13,482 nt of DNA from JAITMY01 sp031549685 (GCA_031549685.1 JAVBPG010000039.1:1-13482); one strand, 5' to 3'. Counted from the first letter of the stretch, positions 1 through 7,129 are shown. The notes: a model not told the origin generated them from the sequence alone. Numbers and translations: made by a program.

Positions 1-140
1 ACTCGGATGAGAATTTTATTCTTGAGTAGCGCTTTCAATGAGCTTTAGCTTACCATTTTCAATCAACTTTAGTTGAGCCGTTGCGCGAATTTCATTCGCT
101 CTTCCAACCTATGGATTTTAAATCCATAGTATTTGAGTTT
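1..140. repeat. Left copy of perfect 140-bp inverted repeat (hairpin chain)
   Basis: These bases are the exact reverse complement of 13342-13481; I checked all 140 positions and found no mismatch. The identity stops at 140/141, so that is the inner border of the repeat. The outer border is not visible because the window ends inside the repeat. The repeat consists of short palindromes: 11-21 (GAAT/ATTC), 22-38 (TTGA/TCAA around AGCGCT), 41-50 (AGCT/AGCT), 63-76 (TCAACT/AGTTGA), 85-99 (GCGAAT/ATTCGC) and 109-129 (ten-base arms, one-base centre). There is no open reading frame of note. It may be an intergenic multi-copy element or a structured RNA; the function is unknown. Confidence 0.97.
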
Positions 141-175
141 AATTATTAATTATTAATTGTCAATTGTTAATGGTA
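141..175. repeat. Heptanucleotide tandem repeat (AATTRTY type)
   Basis: Reading in sevens from 141 gives AATTATT, AATTATT, AATTGTC, AATTGTT and AATGGTA. The array abuts the inner edge of the left hairpin repeat. A related heptad series is read on the other strand between about 195 and 230 (AATGGTA, AATGATA, AATTATT). As a result 168-180 and 213-225 form a perfect 13-bp inverted repeat whose right arm includes the thrB stop codon. It resembles the heptanucleotide STRR sequences known from cyanobacteria in form only. Confidence 0.8.
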
Positions 176-222
176 AATGACGACACCTTTGCGCTACATC
201 ATTAATAATTTATCATTTACCA

Positions 223-1149
223 TTATTCACTGATTCTCACCCCTTCCTTATTTATCGGTGAAACAAAAACGTGGTTTTCTATGCCCACCCTGTTAAATCC
301 GTCCTGCATGGCCTGCGCCACCTTTTGCGCTATTTTCTCGGTTTTGCTCAAGGCAAAAATCGAGGGGCCGCTGCCCGAAATGCTACAGCCCAACGCTCCC
401 GCATCGAGCGCGGCCTGCTTAATGGCGTAAAATTCGGGGATGAGCAGCGCGCGCACCGGCTCCACAATCACATCGTGCAGCGAGCGGCCAATCAGGTCGT
501 AGTCGTTGGTAAAAAGCCCAGCTACCAGCCCGGCCACGTTGCCCCACTGCTCCACCGCCTTTTTTATCGCCACCTCCTGGCGAAGAATTTTGCGGCTATC
601 GCTCGTGCGCACCTCAATCTGAGGATGCACTACCGTAGCGTATATTTTAGGGCTTGGAATAGGAATTACATCCAGCGGCGTGTAGCTGCGCACCAGCGTA
701 AACCCGCCCATGAGCGCCGGCGCCACGTTGTCGGCATGGGCCGAACCGCTGGCGGCTTTTTCGCCCTGCATGGCGAATTGCACTAACTCCTTGCGCGTAA
801 ACGGACGGCCAAGCAGCTCATTGGCGCCAAACACGCCGGCCGCCGAGCTTGCCGCGCTTGACCCCACGCCGCTACCCGGCATAATCTTCGATAGGAAGGT
901 GATGTTGAATCCCTGCTTGCTTTGCAGCGCATCAAGCATGGACTGCAAGGCCACCGCCGTAACGTTTTTTTCGGGCGCCAGGGGCAAGCCGTAGGGCGTT
1001 TCGTCGGCCAGCACCAGCTGCCCCGAGCTGTTCAGCTCAATGCTGATTTCGTCGCCCGGATTGTTGAGCGCAAAGCCCAGCACATCGAACCCACAGGCCA
1101 CATTGGCCACCGTGGCCGGGGAAAATATTTTTATTTTTTTCGAAGACAT
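223..1149 (-). CDS. thrB: Homoserine kinase
   Basis: Phosphorylates L-homoserine to O-phosphohomoserine with ATP, the fourth step from aspartate to threonine, in the cytoplasm. The 308-residue protein is full length for the GHMP-kinase family. Visible motifs are the N-terminal PATVANVACGFDVLG (11-25), the ATP-binding loop PGSGVGSSAAS (91-101), GSAHADNVAPALMGG (135-149) and the C-terminal glycine-rich GCSISGSGPSIFAL (254-267). The ATG at 1149 is followed directly by the conserved N-terminus. It lies 148 bp downstream of thrA on the same strand; the gap holds short repeats and I see no TAnnTTTG box there, so it is probably read through from thrA. The stop codon sits inside the arm of a 13-bp inverted repeat. 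thrC, often the next gene, does not follow before the window ends. Confidence 0.97.
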   Translation of the reverse strand: MSSKKIKIFSPATVANVACGFDVLGFALNNPGDEISIELNSSGQLVLADETPYGLPLAPEKNVTAVALQSMLDALQSKQGFNITFLSKIMPGSGVGSSAASSAAGVFGANELLGRPFTRKELVQFAMQGEKAASGSAHADNVAPALMGGFTLVRSYTPLDVIPIPSPKIYATVVHPQIEVRTSDSRKILRQEVAIKKAVEQWGNVAGLVAGLFTNDYDLIGRSLHDVIVEPVRALLIPEFYAIKQAALDAGALGCSISGSGPSIFALSKTEKIAQKVAQAMQDGFNRVGIENHVFVSPINKEGVRISE

Positions 1150-1175
1150 TTTTTAACCAATCATTCTTCCAACTT

Positions 1176-1203
1176 GAGATCCTTCGCTTCGCTCAGGATG
1201 ACA
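1176..1203. repeat. REP-like element with ATCCT/AGGAT stem
   Basis: The text reads GAGATCCTTCGCTTCGCTCA then GGATGACA, with arms ATCCT (1179-1183) and AGGAT (1195-1199). I recognise this as a dispersed intergenic repeat type seen in many bacterial genomes (in reverse, TGTCATCCTGAGCGAAGCGA...). It lies in the thrA-thrB gap. That recognition is from memory, not from a search. Confidence 0.65.
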
Positions 1204-1224
1204 ACCTCCACTTCTCCACCACAC

Positions 1225-1248
1225 CACTTCGACAGGCTCTGCATGACA
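1225..1248. repeat. Second REP-like element (CACTTCGACAGGCTC type)
   Basis: The text reads CACTTCGACAGGCTC followed by TGCATGACA, close to the dispersed repeat CACTTCGACAAGCTCAGTGT-GACA that I recall from many genomes. It follows the previous element by about 20 bp. Both end in ATGACA. Confidence 0.5.
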
Positions 1249-1263
1249 GCCACGCCAATCCAC

Positions 1264-1298
1264 ATTGCCTATTGCCAACTGCAAATTGCCTACTATTT
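1264..1298. repeat. Heptanucleotide tandem repeat (ATTGCCW type)
   Basis: Reading in sevens from 1264 gives ATTGCCT, ATTGCCA, ACTGCAA, ATTGCCT and ACTATTT. The array ends on the thrA stop codon, so on the coding strand it begins immediately 3' of thrA. Confidence 0.75.
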
Positions 1299-3727
1299 TA
1301 AATATTGGCCACCCGAATTATATCCCCAAACACACCTGCGGCCGTAACCGCCGCACCCGCTCCCGCACCCTTGATGACCATCGGCTGAGCATTATAACGT
1401 TCTGTGTATAAGGTTATTATATTATCACTTCCTTGCAGGTTGAAGAACGGATGCGTGGCATCTACCTCCTGCAAGCCGATGCCTGCCTTGCCCCCCTCAA
1501 GCGAGGCCACAAAGCGCCAGCGCTTGCCGTCGGCGTACAAGGCCTTGCGCCGCGCCTCAAAGTCGGCATCCAGCTTTTTCACCTCGTCAAAAAACGCATC
1601 GATGGTGGGTGTGCCGAAGCAGCTGTCGGGCAAAAATGTTGTGATGGCCACATCCGATTTTTCCAAGGCATAGCCGCACTCGCGCCCCAAAATTAAAATT
1701 TTACGCAGCACGTCAACGCCGCTCAGGTCAATGCGCGGGTCGGGTTCGGAGTAGCCCTTCTCCTTGGCCAGCTGAATGGCCTTGCTCATCGGCACCTCTT
1801 CGCCTATGGTGTTGAAAATAAAGTTGAGCGTACCGCTCAGCACCGCCTCCAGCTTAATAACTTTGTCGCCGCTCAGCACCAGTTCATTGATGGTTTTGAT
1901 AACCGGCAATCCTGCGCCAACGTTGGTTTCGTAAAGGAATTTTACGCCACGCTGCCGCGATAAGTCCTGCAGCTTTTTGTAGTGGGCATACTCGCTGGAG
2001 CAGGCAATTTTGTTGGCCGTTACCACCGAGACAAACGAGCCCAGCATTTTTTCGTAAAGCGCCGCCACATCAGCGTTAGCGGTGCAATCGACAAATACGC
2101 TGTTGCGCAGGTTGACCTCGGCCACGCGCTGTGCAAACATACCCAAATCCAGGGCTGCGCCCTTGCGCTCCAGCTCGCCCGCCACATCGCTCAGGTCAAC
2201 GCCCTGCACGTCGAACAGCATTTTCTTGGAGTTCATCACGCCCACCAGGTTGATTTTGAGGCGATGATTTTTCATCAAACCTTCTCGCTGCAAATCAATC
2301 TGCTGCAATAAGTTACCACCAACCGTACCAATTCCGGCTATATACAGGTGGACCTCTCTATAGCCGACAAGAAAAAAAGCTTCGTGAATTACGTTGAGCG
2401 CCTTGCGCAGGTTCAGCTTTCTTACCACCGTCGAAATGTTGAGCTCCGACGATCCCTGCGCTATGGCCACCACGTTCACGCCGTTTTTGCCAAGCGCGTT
2501 AAACAGCTTCCCCGATATGCCCGGCATGCGCTTCATATTTTCGCCTACGATGGCAATCACGGACATCTCCTCCTCAATCTTCAGGCCAATGGTTCCGCGC
2601 TGCATTTCAAAATCAAACTCGCCCTCGATAGCCTGCTTGGCCTGCAGCGTATCGGCGGGCACAATGGCAAAGGTGATGGACTGCTCCGACGAGGCCTGCG
2701 AAATCAAAATCACGCTTACCTCGGCATCGGCCAGCGCCCCGAACAAGCGCCGCGAGATACCCGAAACCCCCGTCATGCCTACGCCCTGTAGCGTGAGCAG
2801 CGTAATATCGTCGATGGACGAAATGCCCTTGATGGCTTGCTCGGTGGGCGTATCAACTGTGGCGTTAACCAGCGTACCCTCGGCCTGCGGGTTAAAGGTA
2901 TTCTTGATTACCATCGGGATGTTGGCCGACAGCAGGGGATGCACCGTGGGCGGGTAAACCACCTTGGCGCCGAAGTTGGACAGCTCGAACACCTCGGAGT
3001 AGCTGAGGTGCTTAATGGGGTACGCCTTCTCCACCTTGCGCGGGTCGGCGGTCATAAAGCCGTCCACATCCGTCCAGATTTCGGCCACGGAGGCGCCCGC
3101 GGCAGCCGCTAAGATGGCCGCGGTGTAGTCGCTGCCGCCGCGCCCAAGCGTAGTGGTGTCGCCGCTTTCGCTTGAGGCAATGAAGCCGGGAAATACCGCG
3201 CGCTTTTCAACCTTCGACAGGGCCTCCCTGCACAGCTCGTTGGTTTTTGTAAAGTTGACCTTGGCTTTACCAAAGTGTCCATCGGTTTTAATAATGCTGC
3301 GGGAGTCGATAAGCACCGCGCCCTCGACGGCCTCGCTTACCAGGTAGGAGCTCATGCGCTCGCCGAAGCTCAGCACGTAATCCTGCAGCTTGGGCGTGAG
3401 CTCGCGCAGCCGCGCAATGCTATGCAGAAAGTCCTCGAGCTCGTTGAGCATAACCTTCAGCTCGCTCAGCACGTGGCCCTGCTGCTGCGGCTTTACCAGG
3501 GCCTTAGCCGCGCTCAGGTGGCGCTGCTCTATATCGGACAGCTCCTTTTTATACTCCTCATCGCCCTGCGCGGCAAGCGTACAGGCCTTGATGAGCTGGT
3601 CGGTAACGCCGCCAAAGGCCGATACCACCACAAACTTATTGTCGGGACTTTGCTCTACAATGTCCTTTACCTTCCTAATATTTTCGGGCGTCGCCACCGA
3701 CGAGCCGCCGAACTTCAGAACTTTCAT
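1298..3727 (-). CDS. thrA: Bifunctional aspartokinase / homoserine dehydrogenase
   Basis: Catalyses the first step (aspartate to aspartyl phosphate) and the third step (aspartate semialdehyde to homoserine) of threonine, methionine and lysine precursor synthesis. The 809 residues match the bifunctional ThrA family. The aspartokinase domain (about 1-290) opens with KFGGSSVATPENI and contains GRGGSDYTAAI (195-205) and WTDVDGFMTADPRKV (218-232). Two ACT regulatory domains (about 305-450) carry the paired SSEQSI and SSELNI motifs, consistent with feedback control by threonine. The dehydrogenase domain (from about 459) has the nucleotide-binding GIGTVG (465-470), TANKIA (570-575), ETNVGAGLPVI (600-610) and GYSEPDPRIDLSGVDVLRK (658-676) with the catalytic-type lysine. 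The frame stays open for 28 codons upstream, but the ATG at 3727 starts exactly at the conserved MKVLKFGG, and a -7 box lies within the extension. Confidence 0.97.
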   Translation of the reverse strand: MKVLKFGGSSVATPENIRKVKDIVEQSPDNKFVVVSAFGGVTDQLIKACTLAAQGDEEYKKELSDIEQRHLSAAKALVKPQQQGHVLSELKVMLNELEDFLHSIARLRELTPKLQDYVLSFGERMSSYLVSEAVEGAVLIDSRSIIKTDGHFGKAKVNFTKTNELCREALSKVEKRAVFPGFIASSESGDTTTLGRGGSDYTAAILAAAAGASVAEIWTDVDGFMTADPRKVEKAYPIKHLSYSEVFELSNFGAKVVYPPTVHPLLSANIPMVIKNTFNPQAEGTLVNATVDTPTEQAIKGISSIDDITLLTLQGVGMTGVSGISRRLFGALADAEVSVILISQASSEQSITFAIVPADTLQAKQAIEGEFDFEMQRGTIGLKIEEEMSVIAIVGENMKRMPGISGKLFNALGKNGVNVVAIAQGSSELNISTVVRKLNLRKALNVIHEAFFLVGYREVHLYIAGIGTVGGNLLQQIDLQREGLMKNHRLKINLVGVMNSKKMLFDVQGVDLSDVAGELERKGAALDLGMFAQRVAEVNLRNSVFVDCTANADVAALYEKMLGSFVSVVTANKIACSSEYAHYKKLQDLSRQRGVKFLYETNVGAGLPVIKTINELVLSGDKVIKLEAVLSGTLNFIFNTIGEEVPMSKAIQLAKEKGYSEPDPRIDLSGVDVLRKILILGRECGYALEKSDVAITTFLPDSCFGTPTIDAFFDEVKKLDADFEARRKALYADGKRWRFVASLEGGKAGIGLQEVDATHPFFNLQGSDNIITLYTERYNAQPMVIKGAGAGAAVTAAGVFGDIIRVANI

Positions 3728-3741
3728 ATCGCTTGATTTTT

Positions 3742-3749
3742 CAAATTTA
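3742..3749 (-). promoter_or_regulatory. Candidate -7 box for thrAB (TAAATTTG)
   Basis: On the minus strand the octamer TAAATTTG fits the Bacteroidetes TAnnTTTG consensus and stands 14 bases before the thrA ATG. I do not see a good TTTG -33 element at 19-20 bp, so the assignment rests on the -7 box alone. The implied leader would be very short. Confidence 0.4.
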
Positions 3750-3782
3750 CATGTTAAAGCCTCTGCCCTCTCAAGAGGGACA

Positions 3783-3857
3783 ACGAAGCAATCTCTTGCC
3801 AGGCAAAGCAAATATAAGATTGCTTCGTCCTCGTTCCTCGTCCCCGCAATGACGAGG
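3783..3857. repeat. REP-like element with 12-bp stem between groES-like and thrA
   Basis: Perfect 12-bp arms ACGAAGCAATCT (3783-3794) and AGATTGCTTCGT (3817-3828) enclose a 22-base loop. A second stem follows, CCTCGT (3836-3841) with ACGAGG (3852-3857) around CCCCGCAATG. The text AGATTGCTTCGTC...CGCAATGACG is of a kind I recall as a dispersed intergenic repeat in many bacteria. The loop contains TATATTTG on the minus strand (3809-3816), another match to the -7 consensus and so a possible upstream thrA promoter. As RNA it could also reduce read-through from the GroES-like gene. Confidence 0.75.
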
Positions 3858-3867
3858 AGCGGAAGCT

Positions 3868-4251
3868 TTACTCCCTAAAATCATCATTCCTTACCAGCAG
3901 CAGAATGGCCGAGTGCGGAACTATCAAATATTTTTCGCCGTTGAACTCTATTTCCCAAGCGGCGCTTTGCATGTACACCGCCAGGTCGCCCATGGCGGGC
4001 TGCAGCGGCAGGTACTTTACCTCGTCCTGCTTGTTGCGCCAGGGCTCGTCAACATCGTTGATGGCGGGAATGGGAAAACCCGGCCCCACCTTTACCACGT
4101 AGCCCGCCTGTATCTGCTCCTTCTCGTGGGTGCCGGCCGGCAGGTACAGCCCCGACTTGGTGCGCTCGTGCTCCGTGCGCGGCTTGATGAGCACCTTGTC
4201 GCCCACCGGAACCACGCGCTCCAGCTCTTTTGATGAAAATGAAAGCAGCAT
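3868..4251 (-). CDS. GroES-like (Cpn10 family) protein
   Basis: Belongs to the 10-kDa co-chaperonin fold, which caps GroEL-type chaperonins. At 127 residues it is longer than classical GroES (about 95). Residues 15-57 give the N-terminal Cpn10 strand and loop (VGDKVLIKPR, then KSGLYLPAGTHEKEQ, then GYVVKVGPG). SGLYL at 33-37 occupies the place of the hydrophobic mobile-loop tripeptide that binds GroEL. Residues 86-120 match the C-terminal half (AMGDLAVYMQSAAWEIEFNG, then KYLIVPHSAILLLV). The extra length is mostly an insert at about 58-85 (proline-rich, with DVDEPWRNKQDEV). No groEL partner is adjacent, so this looks like a stand-alone paralogue rather than the main groES; whether it binds GroEL is an inference. 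It stands first in the minus-strand cluster ahead of thrA, 140 bp apart. Confidence 0.85.
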   Translation of the reverse strand: MLLSFSSKELERVVPVGDKVLIKPRTEHERTKSGLYLPAGTHEKEQIQAGYVVKVGPGFPIPAINDVDEPWRNKQDEVKYLPLQPAMGDLAVYMQSAAWEIEFNGEKYLIVPHSAILLLVRNDDFRE

Positions 4252-4333
4252 ACTACCTTAACGTTACAAAGCGCCGACAACGAGTTCTACCTCGCTGATT
4301 ATCAGCAATAAAAATATCATTACCTGAAACTAA

Positions 4334-4364
4334 CAAAGGTAGCACAAATTATGCATTTTACAAG
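4334..4364 (-). promoter_or_regulatory. Promoter of the GroES-like gene (CTTG-N19-TACCTTTG)
   Basis: On the minus strand TACCTTTG (4334-4341) matches TAnnTTTG perfectly, and CTTG (4361-4364) lies 19 bp upstream, three of four bases matching the TTTG -33 element at the consensus spacing. The ATG is about 80 bases downstream, leaving a leader of roughly 75 bases with no visible riboswitch fold. Confidence 0.7.
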
Positions 4365-4388
4365 TATCACTTTTATACATTTTTTGTG

Positions 4389-4396
4389 TAAATTTG
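4389..4396 (+). promoter_or_regulatory. Candidate -7 box of the LysM gene (TAAATTTG)
   Basis: TAAATTTG fits the Bacteroidetes -7 consensus and ends 24 bases before the ATG at 4421. No clear -33 element is seen. It is divergent from the GroES-like promoter, with the two -7 boxes about 50 bp apart. It also argues against the upstream in-frame TTG start, which lies inside the box. Confidence 0.5.
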
Positions 4397-4420
4397 TTGT
4401 TTATTTTTACCAAAAACCGC

Positions 4421-6313
4421 ATGAAAGTTAGACTTCTTATATTCGTGCTCCTGCTGACCGGCGGAACGCTGGCGGCGCAGCAACCCGCCGCGGTTACCGT
4501 TACGCGCAGCACGCAAATCATTACCGAGGGCAACCAACGCTACTACGAGCACCAGGTAAAAAAGGGCGAAACCGTGTACTCCATCTGTCGCGCCTACGGC
4601 ATTACCGAGGCCGACCTGAGGCGCGACAACCCAAAGCTCGACGGGTACACGCTACCGGTTGACATGGTGTTGCGCATTCTGGTTACACCATCCAACAGCA
4701 CTCCCGCGCCACACGCAGAGCATATTGTTCAGGTAAAAGAAACGCTCTACTCCATTGCCAAGCAGTACGGCGTAAGCGTGGATGAAATTGTGGCATTAAA
4801 CCCCGAGTCGGATAAGTCGCTGACCATTGGCCGCATTTTACAAATTCCCCTTGCCAAAAAAGCTGCTGCGAGCGCCACGCCCGCAGCAGGCGATACGGCA
4901 CACCACGAGCCGGCGGTGTCCAACGGCCAGGCCACGCTGCAGGCGCACGTGATACAGCGCAAGGAAACGCTGTTCTCCCTCTCCAACAAGTACGAGGTGA
5001 GCATTGACGACATCAAGCGCTACAACCCGCAAATATTCGGCGAGGAGAAGGGTAAGCTAAAAGTCGGAAAAATTCTTTACATCCCCGTTTCCCTTTCGGG
5101 ATTAAAAAAGGGCGATGACGCGCAAAGCACGGCCGGCCGTACGCAGTGCGATAGCCTCGGGCAGCACCTGTCGTCCATTAATGTGGCCATTCTGCTCCCG
5201 TTCAACGCCGAGCAGCAGGACGACGCCGAGCAGCTGTACCGCTCCTTCCGCTTTCTGGAGGTGTACGAGGGCGCGCTGCTTGCCCTCGACAAGCTGCGCC
5301 AGCAGGGGCTGTCGGTAAGGCTATCGGTGCTCGACACCAAAAGCGCCACGCCGCAGGCGCTCACACTCAACCCCTCGCTGGCCAAGGCCGACCTCATCAT
5401 CGGCCCGGTCTATCACGATGCGTTTAAGCCCGTGGCCGATTTTGCAAGGCAGCGAAACATTAAAATCATATCGCCGCTGGCGCCGATAGACAGCTCGCTG
5501 TACGGCTACAGCAACGTGTTTCAGGTGCCCGTGGATTTCGACAAGCAGGTGCAGCAGGCGCTGGTGCACGACAGGCTCGACCCCAGGGAAAGCAACCTGA
5601 TACTGGTGTCGCAGCGCGATGAGGCCGGCAGCACCATGCTGCGCAACTACTACCGCCGCTACCTGCCGCAGACCGACAGCGCGGTGTACAGCAATGTTGC
5701 CTCCGGCGTGCGCAAGGATAGCGTAAGCTGGGGCGCCAAGCAGCATAAGCCCGTGGTAAAAATGCTATCGTACAAGCTGGGGCTGCACCCGAGCGAAAAC
5801 ATGGAGGTGTTCTCGAAAATACTCAACCCCAACTTGGAAAATAAAATAGTGGTCGCCTCGCAGGACGAGCCCTTTGTGGCCGACTTGCTAACCAACCTCA
5901 AGACTTTTTCGGATCGCCAAAAATGCAGGATAACCATTTACGGTACAAATAGCTGGCAAAAGTTCGAGAACCTTGATCTAACGCTCTTCTACGAGCTCAA
6001 GCTGCACATTGCCGCGCCCTACTACGTGGACTACAAATCGGAGGTGGTAAAAGAGTTTGTGGCCAGCTACCGCGAGCAGTACAAAACCGAGCCGTCGCAG
6101 TTTGCTTTTCAGGGCTACGACATCATGCTCTACTTTGCCTCGGCCATGTACCGCTACGGCAAAAACTTCGAGGGCTGCCTGCCCTACCACAAGGCGGCGC
6201 TGCTGCAGTCCAACTACTCGTTTGCGCCCATCCGGCCGGGCGGCGCCTACGAAAACAACGGCGTATTTTTGCTGCGCTACACGCCCTGGATGGAGATTGT
6301 GCAGTATAAATAG
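4421..6313 (+). CDS. Secreted triple-LysM protein with periplasmic-binding-protein-like domain
   Basis: The 630-residue protein begins with a signal peptide (KVR, then a hydrophobic core LLIFVLLLTGGTLAA; cleavage probably after Ala19, no lipobox cysteine), so it should act in the periplasm. Three LysM peptidoglycan-binding domains follow at about 43-87, 101-143 and 175-222, each with the pattern HxVxxxETLYSI..YGVS..DI..NP and ending in ILxIP. Residues 252-630 (from INVAILLPF) look like a type 1 periplasmic-binding fold, with ADLIIGPVYHDAFKPVADFA and IKIISPLAPIDSS typical of its first lobe and GYDIMLYFASAM near the end. The same fold forms the C-terminal domain of LpoA, a lipoprotein activator of penicillin-binding proteins, so a role in wall synthesis or sensing is possible; that is inference. 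The ATG at 4421 is preferred because the signal peptide starts there. The yggS gene follows 66 bp later. Confidence 0.88.
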   Translation: MKVRLLIFVLLLTGGTLAAQQPAAVTVTRSTQIITEGNQRYYEHQVKKGETVYSICRAYGITEADLRRDNPKLDGYTLPVDMVLRILVTPSNSTPAPHAEHIVQVKETLYSIAKQYGVSVDEIVALNPESDKSLTIGRILQIPLAKKAAASATPAAGDTAHHEPAVSNGQATLQAHVIQRKETLFSLSNKYEVSIDDIKRYNPQIFGEEKGKLKVGKILYIPVSLSGLKKGDDAQSTAGRTQCDSLGQHLSSINVAILLPFNAEQQDDAEQLYRSFRFLEVYEGALLALDKLRQQGLSVRLSVLDTKSATPQALTLNPSLAKADLIIGPVYHDAFKPVADFARQRNIKIISPLAPIDSSLYGYSNVFQVPVDFDKQVQQALVHDRLDPRESNLILVSQRDEAGSTMLRNYYRRYLPQTDSAVYSNVASGVRKDSVSWGAKQHKPVVKMLSYKLGLHPSENMEVFSKILNPNLENKIVVASQDEPFVADLLTNLKTFSDRQKCRITIYGTNSWQKFENLDLTLFYELKLHIAAPYYVDYKSEVVKEFVASYREQYKTEPSQFAFQGYDIMLYFASAMYRYGKNFEGCLPYHKAALLQSNYSFAPIRPGGAYENNGVFLLRYTPWMEIVQYK

Positions 6314-6375
6314 TAACCAGTAACTAGAAAGCCGGCGCCTCAATCATCAATCGAAAATCATAAATCGAAAATCCC
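6312..6375. repeat. Two heptanucleotide repeats in the LysM-yggS gap
   Basis: From 6312 the sevens are AGTAACC, AGTAACT and AGAAAGC. From 6341 they are CAATCAT, CAATCGA, AAATCAT, AAATCGA and AAATCCC. The second block can also be read as two 14-mers (6346-6359 and 6360-6373) differing by one base. The array nearly fills the gap and ends just before the yggS GTG start. Confidence 0.75.
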
Positions 6376-6379
6376 AACG

Positions 6380-7039
6380 GTGTCCATTGCCCAAAACATA
6401 CTACGCATCAGGCAGGAGCTGCCGCAGCAGGTGTGCCTCATAGCCGTGTCGAAAACGCACAGCGTGGAGGATATTTGGGAGGCGTACAGCGTGGGGCAGC
6501 GCGATTTCGGCGAAAGCCGGCCGCAGGAGCTGCTTCAAAAAGCCGCTGCACTTCCGCGCGATATCCGCTGGCATTTTATAGGCCACCTGCAAAGCAACAA
6601 GGTAAAAATGGTGGTGCCGCATGCGCAGCTCATCCACTCCGTGGATAGCGAAAAGCTGTTGCTGGAGGTAAACAAATTTTGCGAAAAGGAGAACGCCACA
6701 GCCCGCTGCCTGCTTCAGGTGCACGTGGCGCAGGAGGAAACAAAGTTTGGCTTTGCGCCCGATGAGCTGGTTGATTTTTTGCAACGCTCAGCTTGGAAGA
6801 ATTACCCGCGCATTGAGCTCTGCGGCCTGATGGGCATGGCCTCCAATACCGAGGATATGGGGCAGGTTCGCTGCGAATTCCGCCAAATAAAACTACTGCA
6901 CGAGCAGGCAAAGCAGCTCATTCCGCAGCCCGAGGTGTTTACCGAAATCTCCATGGGCATGTCGCACGACTACCGCATTGCCGTTGACGAAGGCGCCACG
7001 CTGGTAAGGGTTGGCACCGGTATTTTTGGGGAGAGGTAG
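6380..7039 (+). CDS. yggS: YggS/PROSC family PLP-binding protein (PLP homeostasis)
   Basis: A cytoplasmic, non-catalytic pyridoxal-phosphate carrier that keeps the B6 and amino-acid pools in balance. At 219 residues it is typical of the family. It has the fold of the alanine-racemase N-terminal barrel: the PLP lysine in LIAVSKTH (Lys25), RDFGESRPQE (41-50), RWHFIGHLQSNKVK (63-76), LIHSVDS (84-90), LCGLMGMASN (147-156) and SMGMSHDYRIAVDEGATLVR followed by GTGIFGER at the C-terminus, which holds the phosphate-binding residues. The start is a GTG at 6380, chosen because it gives the family's usual MSIA N-terminus; no ATG lies nearby in frame. It is probably co-transcribed with the LysM gene, since no promoter box is visible between them. 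Confidence 0.93.
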   Translation: MSIAQNILRIRQELPQQVCLIAVSKTHSVEDIWEAYSVGQRDFGESRPQELLQKAAALPRDIRWHFIGHLQSNKVKMVVPHAQLIHSVDSEKLLLEVNKFCEKENATARCLLQVHVAQEETKFGFAPDELVDFLQRSAWKNYPRIELCGLMGMASNTEDMGQVRCEFRQIKLLHEQAKQLIPQPEVFTEISMGMSHDYRIAVDEGATLVRVGTGIFGER

Positions 7040-7072
7040 CCGGCATTATCATATAATATCCGGTATTTTTTT
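7040..7072 (+). terminator. Intrinsic terminator of yggS
   Basis: Starting one base after the stop codon, CCGG-C-ATTAT pairs with ATAAT-AT-CCGG (7040-7063, three-base loop and a small internal loop), followed by seven T (7066-7072). Confidence 0.65.
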
Positions 7073-7129
7073 ACACAAAACCCTCACAGGGTTTGGAACC
7101 CTGTGAGGGTTAGCCACAGCCTTTGTGTA
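7072..7129. repeat. Nested palindrome with perfect 15-bp stem
   Basis: AACCCTCACAGGGTT (7079-7093) and AACCCTGTGAGGGTT (7097-7111) are perfect inverted copies around TGG. An outer pair, TACACAAA (7072-7079) and TTTGTGTA (7122-7129), encloses them. It lies between the convergent yggS and rsgA genes; on the minus strand the stem is followed by TTTTGTGT, so it may end rsgA transcription. I recall this CTCACAGGGTT type as a dispersed Bacteroidetes intergenic palindrome. Confidence 0.8.

Noticed and set aside
3728..3811. Upstream start extending ThrA by 28 residues
   Set aside because: The extension runs through the repeat element and a -7 box, and the family N-terminus begins at 3727.
271..3878. 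Several plus-strand open frames opposite thrA and thrB
   Set aside because: Antisense shadows of clearly identified genes; no family motif and no promoter or start context.
4252..4333. Riboswitch or attenuator in the GroES-like leader, or a threonine attenuator upstream of thrA
   Set aside because: No run of Thr/Ile codons, no anti-terminator pair and no known riboswitch core can be seen.
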